Assembly (NCBI GenBank): GCA_023433205.1
Contig: JAEZDS010000067.1
Location: 1 to 36,802 of the forward strand
Source: Bacteroidota bacterium
Lineage (GTDB): Bacteria > Bacteroidota > Bacteroidia > B-17B0 > Aurantibacillaceae
DNA: 36,802 nt
Direction: 5' to 3'
Shown here: one piece after another, positions 16,082 through 22,761 of the stretch
How positions within the stretch are numbered: the first letter of the stretch is position 1
How the letters are laid out: each line of letters begins with the position of its first letter
Translations under genes and position numbers: made by a program
The notes under the pieces: model-generated
The model's database searches: none
Seen by the model: the letters and a program-made list of their open reading frames with translations, nothing else
Told to the model about the DNA's origin: nothing

Positions 16082-17866
16082 ATGCGCTTCAGGCTCTCAT
16101 TTCTTTTCCGTGGCAACAAGCTGCTCACATGGGTACAGCAAAAGTTAACGCCGAAGCAGTTTGTAATTTTCAGTTCTATATTGATTGGTTTAACAGCCGG
16201 ACTTGCCGCGGTGCTTTTGAAGCAGTTTGTACACATGATCCTGCGGAACGTAACTGTATTGTCGCGTGATAAACAACTCTACATAGCGCTCTTTCCTCTT
16301 ATTGGAATAACCCTGTGTGTGCTGTTTGTGAAATACTTAAATAATGGCAAGCTTGGCAAAGGCATGACCAATATCCTGCACAGCATTGCAAAGAAATCTA
16401 GTATTTTGCCCAAGGATCAAACCTACAGCCATGTAATTACCGCAGGTTTAACGGTGGGATTTGGAGGCAGTTCAGGTTTGGAATCTCCCATTGTAACCAC
16501 CGGAGCCGCCATAGGTTCAAATTTCGGAAGAGCTTACAAACTCAGTTATAAAGAGCGAACACTGTTGCTTGCCTGTGGGGCGGCCGCCGGTATTTCCGGT
16601 GCATTTAACACGCCAATTGCCGGAGTTTTGTTTGCACTTGAAGTTCTGCTTGTGGAGGCGAATATTTCGGCTTTTATACCAATTCTTATTTCTGCCGCAA
16701 CCGGGGCACTTTGTTCAAAGGTTATTCTGGAAGAGGAGGTTTTGCTGCACTTTAACCTTCAGGAACCTTTCGATTATCTGAATGTGCCCTTTTATTTTCT
16801 GCTTGCACTGGTTTGCGGGATCTTCTCATTTTATTATACCAGGGTTTTTCTGGCTACCGAAAAATATCTGAAACAAAACAATTTCAGCCGCGCCAAAAGA
16901 GTGCTGATTGGAGGCGTGGGTCTGTATGTGCTGATACTCTTTTTCCCCCCTCTTTTCGGGGAAGGATATCATAGTATTAAACAACTGTCTGACCTTCTGG
17001 CGAACGATCTTTTTGTACAATCAGCTTTTTCTATCGATAACATCAGCAGGCCTTTGTTGTATGTGCTTCTGCTGCTGGTTGTTTTGTTTAAACCTGTTGC
17101 CACAGGATTAACACTTGGCAGCGGTGGTAATGGCGGTAACTTTGCACCGGCTTTGTTTATGGGTGCATTTGTTGGCTTTATATTCAGTTCACTGCTTACC
17201 GACCTGGGAATAACCGACCTGCCTGTAAGCAATTTTACCCTTGTTGCCATGGCCGGAATTTTAAGTGGCGTTTTTCACGCCCCGCTAACCGGAATTTTTA
17301 TCATTGCCGAAGTTACCGGTGGGTACGAGCTGATCATCCCTCTCATGATAGTATCGGCGCTGAGTTACGCGGTTTCTAAATATTTTATGCCATTAAGTAT
17401 TGACATGACAAAACTTGCCATGCGGGAAAAGATAGTGGTTACTGATACTGATTCCTATCTCCTCAGCAATATAGATCTTTCTCAGTTTGTTGAAAATGAT
17501 TTTTCTGAAGTACCTTTTGATGGTAAATTGAGACAGGTGATAGAGGTGGTTTCGGTGTCAAAACGAAATGTATTTCCCGTTACCGACAAAGAAGATAAAT
17601 TGCGGGGACTGATCACCGTTGATGATGTGCGGGACATAATGTTCAAGCAGGAGCTGTACGATCGGATCAGCGTGATGGAACTTATGCGACGTCCTTCATA
17701 TGTAATAACAGAACGCGACGACATTCGTTCTGCAATGAAATTATTTGATGAATCGCACCTGTGGAATATTCCCGTAGTTTTTGAAGGCGTGTACAAAGGG
17801 TTTATCTCTAAATCTACCATACTCGAAAAATACCGGGAGGTGCTTATCCAGAGCTCCGTAGAGTAG
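16082..17866 (+). CDS. ClC-family chloride channel/transporter with CBS domains
   Basis: A 594-residue membrane protein. Ion-path motifs: GSSGLESPIVTTG (residues 129-141) with Glu134 at the external gating position (GREGP in E. coli ClC); GAAAGISGAFNTPIAGVLFALEV (166-188); and GGNGGNFAPALFMG, the GxFxP element. Where E. coli ClC has GSGIP with the central anion-binding Ser107, this protein reads GKGMT (92-96). The internal proton glutamate (Glu203 in E. coli) is replaced by Val188 in FALEV. Residues about 455-590 are two CBS domains, probably nucleotide-regulated. Whether it is a channel or an antiporter, and for which anion, is not predictable. The ATG 16082 is chosen on promoter position. 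Confidence 0.9.
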   Translation: MRFRLSFLFRGNKLLTWVQQKLTPKQFVIFSSILIGLTAGLAAVLLKQFVHMILRNVTVLSRDKQLYIALFPLIGITLCVLFVKYLNNGKLGKGMTNILHSIAKKSSILPKDQTYSHVITAGLTVGFGGSSGLESPIVTTGAAIGSNFGRAYKLSYKERTLLLACGAAAGISGAFNTPIAGVLFALEVLLVEANISAFIPILISAATGALCSKVILEEEVLLHFNLQEPFDYLNVPFYFLLALVCGIFSFYYTRVFLATEKYLKQNNFSRAKRVLIGGVGLYVLILFFPPLFGEGYHSIKQLSDLLANDLFVQSAFSIDNISRPLLYVLLLLVVLFKPVATGLTLGSGGNGGNFAPALFMGAFVGFIFSSLLTDLGITDLPVSNFTLVAMAGILSGVFHAPLTGIFIIAEVTGGYELIIPLMIVSALSYAVSKYFMPLSIDMTKLAMREKIVVTDTDSYLLSNIDLSQFVENDFSEVPFDGKLRQVIEVVSVSKRNVFPVTDKEDKLRGLITVDDVRDIMFKQELYDRISVMELMRRPSYVITERDDIRSAMKLFDESHLWNIPVVFEGVYKGFISKSTILEKYREVLIQSSVE

Positions 17867-18032
17867 GGAGCAGTTGGCAGTTTGCAGGAGCAGTAGGCAC
17901 TAAGCGGAACACTGGAAGTTGGGAGCGATATTAGTATTTATGCCGATAGTTATCGGCATTAGTATTTAGAGTCTATAGCTTTCGGCATTAGTATTTAAAG
18001 TTTTAGAATTTAGAATTTTTCTATTAGTATTT
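17867..18032. repeat. Short intergenic repeats with a palindrome
   Basis: Two kinds of repeat fill this gap. First, GGAGCAGTTGGCAG (17867-17880) recurs with two changes at 17887-17900. Second, TTAGTATTTA occurs at 17931, 17959 and 17988 and, lacking its last base, at 18024, with periods of 28, 29 and 36 bp. The first interval holds the perfect palindrome TGCCGATA-GT-TATCGGCA (17941-17958) and the second holds a decayed copy ending CTATAGCTTTCGGCA. There is no reading frame. It resembles the short palindromic filler seen between genes in many Bacteroidota, an impression not checked here. Confidence 0.7.
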
Positions 18033-18043
18033 CTCTCCAATTG

Positions 18044-18051
18044 TAACTTTG
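18044..18051 (+). promoter_or_regulatory. -7 element for the small lipoprotein gene
   Basis: TAACTTTG, an exact match 24 nt before the GTG start at 18076. Confidence 0.4.
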
Positions 18052-18075
18052 ACTGAATAAAACGTTATTTGTACC

Positions 18076-18366
18076 GTGAGATTTCTGGTCTGCATATTGG
18101 TAATTGTTTTTATTCTTCCTTCCTGCAGATCGCAGGATGAATTACTGGGTGAAAAAAGGGAGCGTTATAAAATATGGACACGTTGGAAAAGCAAGCGCAT
18201 GTCTTACAACCCATATCTCGACCGCAAGGGCAAAGACAAGCCCAGCTCCAAAATGGCAAGGGAAAATAAATCCCACGTTAAAAAACAGCAAAAGGAAGCA
18301 AAAAGGCAGCTGCGGAAATCCAAAAGAAGTATAGGAAAAGCGAATAAAAAAAGGAGAAGAGGGTGA
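18076..18366 (+). CDS. Small, very basic putative lipoprotein
   Basis: 96 residues from a GTG start. The N-terminus MRFLVCILVIVFILPSCRSQ is a lipoprotein signal with a lipobox-like LPSC, so Cys would be lipidated and the rest lies in the periplasm or at the outer membrane. The mature part is extremely basic: KRMSYNPYLDRKGKDK and a tail of Lys/Arg clusters ending KANKKRRRG. Such tails could bind nucleic acid, LPS or acidic glycans, but that is a guess. It converges on the CRD protein gene, with 1 bp between the stops. No family recognised. Confidence 0.65.
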   Translation: MRFLVCILVIVFILPSCRSQDELLGEKRERYKIWTRWKSKRMSYNPYLDRKGKDKPSSKMARENKSHVKKQQKEAKRQLRKSKRSIGKANKKRRRG

Positions 18367-18367
18367 A

Positions 18368-19012
18368 TTACCTTTTGTTCTCGGCCTTGAATTTACCGTT
18401 ACGCCAGGCGTCAATAAACTGAGCCCAGCGCACAGGATTTAAAAGATGAATGCTGGGTTGCTGACCGGTGGTGTAAAGCTTGGTGTAATAGGCCTGCATC
18501 ACCTGCTTGTGATTAAGCGCAGCACTGGCAGTCTGGTTTCTTTCGAGATATGTCAGAGCTTCCCTCTCCAGGTTCTGATCGGCTCTCTCCGCATCACTGT
18601 CGTTAAGGTCAAGCGCGAGAAAAGCCCTTTTAAAATCCTCGCGTGTAGGCCAGGGGAACACCTCTACGGTTGAAAGCATTACAGTGTCTTTTCGAAGCAC
18701 CTGAATGGCGTAATAGTACTTCTGGCTCATGGTGTCGCTGGTAACATAACTTCCGGGCTTATGTGTAATGCTGAAAAATTCCAACTCATCACCGGGACTG
18801 ATCACCATATTAAAAAAACCGAAAAAATCAGTCACGGCTCCTCTTTTTGTGCCTTTTACCAGTACAGAAACGTAGGGTATTGGCGTAAGGCTGTCTTCAT
18901 CCAGCACAACTCCTGAAAACTGAACAAGCCTGGTTTTCTTGGATTCGTCCTGCGCCTTGCCACCGGAAACAAAGAAAAGGGAAAAAATGAGGGTCAGAGT
19001 GAGATATTTCAT
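18368..19012 (-). CDS. Secreted protein with carboxypeptidase-regulatory-like domain
   Basis: 214 residues with a signal peptide (MKYLTLTLIFSLFFVSGGKAQ). Residues about 30-100 form a CarboxypepD_reg-like beta-sandwich: FSGVVLDEDSLTPIPYVSVLVKGTKRG, then TDFFGFFNMVISPGDELEF. The C-terminal half is helical and charged, with no recognised domain. In Bacteroidota this domain is usually the N-terminal part of SusC-like receptors or stands alone in exported proteins; here it stands alone without a TonB-dependent barrel. A weak -7 (minus TATTTTTA, 19026-19019) lies 6 nt before the ATG. Confidence 0.8.
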   Translation of the reverse strand: MKYLTLTLIFSLFFVSGGKAQDESKKTRLVQFSGVVLDEDSLTPIPYVSVLVKGTKRGAVTDFFGFFNMVISPGDELEFFSITHKPGSYVTSDTMSQKYYYAIQVLRKDTVMLSTVEVFPWPTREDFKRAFLALDLNDSDAERADQNLEREALTYLERNQTASAALNHKQVMQAYYTKLYTTGQQPSIHLLNPVRWAQFIDAWRNGKFKAENKR

Positions 19013-19098
19013 CTTTGTTAAAAATACAGATTAGGCCGGTAGCCAGTGACCACTTAACAAATTTTAGCCGCCAGCCGTGCTGCGGCCCTAAATTAAAC

Positions 19099-19106
19099 TA
19101 ATTTTG
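19099..19106 (+). promoter_or_regulatory. -7 element for the barrel-antiporter unit
   Basis: TAATTTTG, an exact match ending 5 nt before the ATG at 19112. Upstream, GCCGC (19067-19071) and GCGGC (19082-19086) form an inverted repeat over the -33 region, a possible operator. No TTG is seen. Confidence 0.4.
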
Positions 19107-19111
19107 TAATA

Positions 19112-19807
19112 ATGGCTTCAGCAAAACGGTTGCTTATTGTGATATTATGTATCTCTTCTGTAATGCAGGGGCAGTTAAGGATGGTGAAACCTCCCGCCAG
19201 AAAAAAGATGAGCAGCAGCAGACTGGCATTTGGAGTGTGCCGCTCACGCAGCGTGTTGTTTCTTACCCGTAATATTAAAGAAGACAATGATGCGCGGGGC
19301 TGGGGTTTTAATATGGTATATGGTCTTACTCGTGTAATCCGTTTCAATACTGAATATAGTGTTTATCAGTCCATAAACATCAAACCAACCTGGCTGAATG
19401 TGCGGGCCCACAGCTGGGAGGTCAATCTTAATTTTCTGAGCAGCACCCTTAATGGCAAAACAAAATTCTATCCGCTTGCCGGGTTCAGCTATAATGTGTT
19501 CGACGGGTATTTTACCGGCACAAACGACCACCTGAACCTTCGTGCACTGTATGAACCAAACACCCAGGTGCGTACACGTTGGCTAGGTGTTAATACCGGA
19601 GTGGGTATTGAGCATCATGTTAAGTACCTCAGTTTTTTCGGAGAGTTTAAAATGCGGGTGGGTGTATCAGAAGGATACCGCGCCCTTAGTTTGCTTGATG
19701 TATGTTTTAGCGGCGGGGTTCGGCTCAATTTAAGGGTACGAAGTCTGGGCCAGATCTTTAGTGGTACCAGAAGCCGCTATGTACTTGACCTGGCACCTGA
19801 AGATTAA
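19112..19807 (+). CDS. Outer-membrane beta-barrel-like protein (hypothetical)
   Basis: 231 residues with a signal peptide (MASAKRLLIVILCISSVMQGQ). The body shows alternating amphipathic strands with repeated Gly and aromatic residues (GWGFNMVYGLTRVIRFNTEYSVY, FYPLAGFSYNVFDGYF, GVNTGVGIEHHVKYLSFFGEFKMRVG), as in small outer-membrane barrels. It does not end in an aromatic residue but in a short polar tail after the last strand. No family recognised. It lies 5 bp ahead of the antiporter and is very probably cotranscribed with it. Confidence 0.7.
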   Translation: MASAKRLLIVILCISSVMQGQLRMVKPPARKKMSSSRLAFGVCRSRSVLFLTRNIKEDNDARGWGFNMVYGLTRVIRFNTEYSVYQSINIKPTWLNVRAHSWEVNLNFLSSTLNGKTKFYPLAGFSYNVFDGYFTGTNDHLNLRALYEPNTQVRTRWLGVNTGVGIEHHVKYLSFFGEFKMRVGVSEGYRALSLLDVCFSGGVRLNLRVRSLGQIFSGTRSRYVLDLAPED

Positions 19808-19812
19808 AAACC

Positions 19813-22023
19813 ATGTCGTCACTCTCCACCTATCTTGACAGGCTGCAGGCCTTGCTGGGCAAGTACCTGCCACTCTCCAACCCTGTGCTGATACTGGCGG
19901 TTACACTTCTGATCATTTTATTTGCCCCTCTTGTTTTTAAACGTTTCAGAGTTCCGGGAATCATAGGGTTAATTATGGCAGGCATGATAATTGGCCCCAA
20001 CTGCCTTCACGTGATCAGATCAACTGCCAGTTTTGAGTTGCTCTCTTCTACCGGTTTGTTGTACATTATGTTTCTTGCCGGTCTTGAGATTGACATGCAG
20101 GAGTTCAGGCACAACCGCAACAAAAGCCTGGTGTTTGGCGCTCTCACTTTTTTTATACCGATCTGCATTGGGTATGCTGTTTGTATTTATGTGTTCAGGT
20201 TCAGCACCTGGTCTGCATTGCTGCTGGCCAGTATCTTCAGCACACATACCCTGCTGAGTTATCCAATAGTCAGCAATATGGGAATTGTGAAGAACCGGGC
20301 AGTGCAGGTAACCTTTGGGGGAACCATCATCACTGATTCGGCTGCCCTGATCCTGCTGGGTTTTATCACAAGCGTAGTAACCGAAGGTATTCACAGCGGT
20401 TTCTGGATCGGCATCATAGTTTCTATGCTGCTGCTGCTTTTTGCCACATTGTATCTGTTGCCGCGTATTAGCAGATGGTTTTTCAGGCACATTGAAGTGC
20501 AGGCCGGCTCACATTACATTTTTGTGCTGGCTGTGGTTTTTATTTCCGGTTTTTTCAGCGAACTGGCAGGGGTAGAACCCATTATAGGTGCCTTTCTGGC
20601 GGGACTGGGTTTAAACAAAGTGATTCCGCATACCGGAATATTGATGAACCGCATCGTTTTTATCGGCAACACCCTATTTATCCCGTTTTTTCTGATCAGC
20701 GCAGGCATGCTTGTCGATATCAGACTCTTTTTTCAGGGAAGCAGCGCCTTGCTGTTTGCCGGTATTCTTTGTCTGGTGGGTGTATTTACCAAGTATATTG
20801 CTGCCTGGCTTACCGGTGTTATCTATGGGTATTCCCGCTACGAAAAAAACATCATGTTTGGCCTGAGCGTTTCGCATGCCGCGGCAACACTGGCTATTAT
20901 CAAGGTGGGGTTCGACCTGCAGCTCTTTAACCAGAACGTGATAAACGCCACAATCATTCTTATCCTCATTTCATGCCTGATCAGTTCCTTTGTTAGTGAG
21001 AAGGCTGCCAGGAAGATTGCCATCCATGAAAAGGAAGGCGGTCGGCGGGTGAGTGAAAAAACAGAACGTATTTTGATACCGGTTAGTAATCCAGATAATA
21101 TACAGCGGCTGATCGATCTTGCGCTTCTTATCAAAGATCCTGCATCCCAGGAACCTGTGTACCCGCTGTCCATTGTAGAGGATGACGCCGAAGCCGATGA
21201 GAAGATAAATATTGTGCGAAAAGTTGCCGAAGGTGTGGCCGAGCAGATCGCAAGCGGCGACCAAAAGGTGGAGGTGCTGAAAAAAGTAGATCTGAGTATT
21301 GTGGACGGTATTGTGCGCACAGCAAGAGCCTATAATATTTCAGACATTCTCATCAGCCACAAAGCTCAACAGAGCGGCACCAATGTGCTTTTCGGTACAA
21401 AAGCAACCAATCTGCTTATCAAATCAAGACAGGCCATAGTGATAAGTAAAATTTTGCAGCCGCTAAACACATTTAACCGGGTAATAGTGGTCCTTACCCC
21501 TAACTGCGAACTGGAAAATGGCTTTCCGAGGGCAGTTAAAAAAATAAATATCCTGCTTAAACAGCTGGGTAATGAAAAACTGGTGTATGGCCTAAGGTCG
21601 TCGGTAGATGACTTTGCAGCCCTGATCAACGACAGGACCAAAAGATTTTACGCTTATAACACCGTTCCGGGCTTTGAACAATTCTCAGTAACAGATAATG
21701 TGAAGGCCGATGACCTGTTTGTTTTCTTAAGCGCACGTAAACAAACACTAAGTCACAATTATCATTTTGAGGACCTTGCGAGGAAACTTAATAAACAAAA
21801 TGAGTTTACGAGTTTTGTCTTGTTCTATCCGGATATACAAAAAACCCTTCAGGCCGGTACCATTGGTGAAATTGGAGCGCCTGCCATTGAACAGCATTAC
21901 GCGCAGGTGAAGGCACTGACCGGCAAACTAAGCCATATTTTCAGAAAAGAGGATGAGGAGGAAGCAGAAGAGCCTGAAGAAGATAATAATGCTAAACAAA
22001 AAAGCGCGGGTGGTGAGGATTAA
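19813..22023 (+). CDS. CPA2-type cation:proton antiporter with universal-stress-like domain
   Basis: 736 residues. The first ~400 form a 12-13 helix Na+/H+ exchanger domain opening NPVLILAVTLLIILFAPLV, then FRVPGIIGLIMAGMIIGPN, the standard CPA2 start. ITDSAALILLGF contains the conserved transport-site Asp, and PIIGAFLAGLGLNKV matches the exchanger core. Residues about 415-700 are soluble and split into two USP-like alpha/beta units (TERILIPVSNPDNIQRLIDLA and the segment from FNRVIVVLTPNC). The tail is very acidic (EDEEEAEEPEED). Kef systems carry RCK/TrkA-N domains instead, so control is probably by a nucleotide or other ligand at the USP-like part. The transported ion (K+ or Na+) is not predictable. 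Confidence 0.85.
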   Translation: MSSLSTYLDRLQALLGKYLPLSNPVLILAVTLLIILFAPLVFKRFRVPGIIGLIMAGMIIGPNCLHVIRSTASFELLSSTGLLYIMFLAGLEIDMQEFRHNRNKSLVFGALTFFIPICIGYAVCIYVFRFSTWSALLLASIFSTHTLLSYPIVSNMGIVKNRAVQVTFGGTIITDSAALILLGFITSVVTEGIHSGFWIGIIVSMLLLLFATLYLLPRISRWFFRHIEVQAGSHYIFVLAVVFISGFFSELAGVEPIIGAFLAGLGLNKVIPHTGILMNRIVFIGNTLFIPFFLISAGMLVDIRLFFQGSSALLFAGILCLVGVFTKYIAAWLTGVIYGYSRYEKNIMFGLSVSHAAATLAIIKVGFDLQLFNQNVINATIILILISCLISSFVSEKAARKIAIHEKEGGRRVSEKTERILIPVSNPDNIQRLIDLALLIKDPASQEPVYPLSIVEDDAEADEKINIVRKVAEGVAEQIASGDQKVEVLKKVDLSIVDGIVRTARAYNISDILISHKAQQSGTNVLFGTKATNLLIKSRQAIVISKILQPLNTFNRVIVVLTPNCELENGFPRAVKKINILLKQLGNEKLVYGLRSSVDDFAALINDRTKRFYAYNTVPGFEQFSVTDNVKADDLFVFLSARKQTLSHNYHFEDLARKLNKQNEFTSFVLFYPDIQKTLQAGTIGEIGAPAIEQHYAQVKALTGKLSHIFRKEDEEEAEEPEEDNNAKQKSAGGED

Positions 22024-22028
22024 AATCC

Positions 22029-22036
22029 TAGTTTTG
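22029..22036 (+). promoter_or_regulatory. -7 element before the polytopic membrane protein
   Basis: TAGTTTTG, an exact match, 5 nt before the TTG at 22042. No clear -33. It may give extra transcription inside the operon. Confidence 0.35.
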
Positions 22037-22041
22037 CTTTT

Positions 22042-22761
22042 TTGAACTTCGATTACACGTACATACCTTTCAGGGGTTTCCTGCTTTTTGAGCCCATGAT
22101 CATTGTTTCCAATACGATCATGCTGGTTCTGGCACTTGTGTATTTCTTCAGGCTAATTGCTGCACGTACTGATTATGCCAGAAAAATGGCATGGTTCATT
22201 CTGCTGATCGGCATAGGGGGGATCTTTGGCGCCATTTGCCACAGTGTGCATTTTCAGCTGGGGCAAAGGTTCTTTAATTCCATGTTTTTTCTGATGAATG
22301 CCATGAGCCTCTTTTCTATTTTCTTTTGTTTCTGGTCAACCTGGATCCACGCCACCGCACACCGTGCCCGGCCAAAGAGCATTTTTGTGCTGGCCGCATT
22401 GTATATTGTGGCCCTCCTGATCTTCAGTTATATAGAAGGCGATTTTTTATTAATCAAGATCAACGCCGGACTCACCCTGATTTACTCGCTGGTGGTTTAC
22501 CTGAAAGCATGGAGAAACCGTGCCGAGAGAGGCAGTCTTCTGATTGTATGGGGAATAGTGGCTTCTTTTGTGTCAATTCTGGTACACTCTCTGCGGATCT
22601 CATTTCACGAATGGTTCAATTATAAAGATCTTGCACATGTGTTTATGATAGTGGCGCTGGTACTGATTGCCCGTGGGGGGTTGCTTAACAGCCGCCTTCA
22701 TTCTGATACTTCAGCTATTTCAAATCACGGTTACGATTCACCTTCTTCAGGTAACGTTTAA
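22042..22761 (+). CDS. Polytopic membrane protein, unknown function
   Basis: 239 residues with about six to seven hydrophobic segments (e.g. MIIVSNTIMLVLALVYFF, FILLIGIGGIFGAICHSV, IFVLAALYIVALLIF, LVIARGGLL region). His residues occur inside or next to helices (CHSVHFQ, HSLRISFHE), as seen in haem or metal membrane proteins, but I recognise no family. The start is TTG 22042 (MNFDYTYIPFRG); the next ATG, 22096, would lose 18 residues and begin at the first helix. It lies 18 bp after the antiporter stop. Its last 47 bp overlap the 3' end of tamB on the other strand. Confidence 0.75.
   Translation: MNFDYTYIPFRGFLLFEPMIIVSNTIMLVLALVYFFRLIAARTDYARKMAWFILLIGIGGIFGAICHSVHFQLGQRFFNSMFFLMNAMSLFSIFFCFWSTWIHATAHRARPKSIFVLAALYIVALLIFSYIEGDFLLIKINAGLTLIYSLVVYLKAWRNRAERGSLLIVWGIVASFVSILVHSLRISFHEWFNYKDLAHVFMIVALVLIARGGLLNSRLHSDTSAISNHGYDSPSSGNV

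Noticed and set aside
15834..16236. Two overlapping minus-strand frames upstream of the ClC gene
   Set aside because: They run over the ClC promoter and N-terminal coding region, have no recognisable domain and conflict with the DUF551-like gene.
17931..18032. Regularly spaced TTAGTATTTA copies as a CRISPR array
   Set aside because: The repeat unit is only 10 bp, intervals vary (28, 29, 36 bp), the interval sequences resemble each other, and no cas gene is present.
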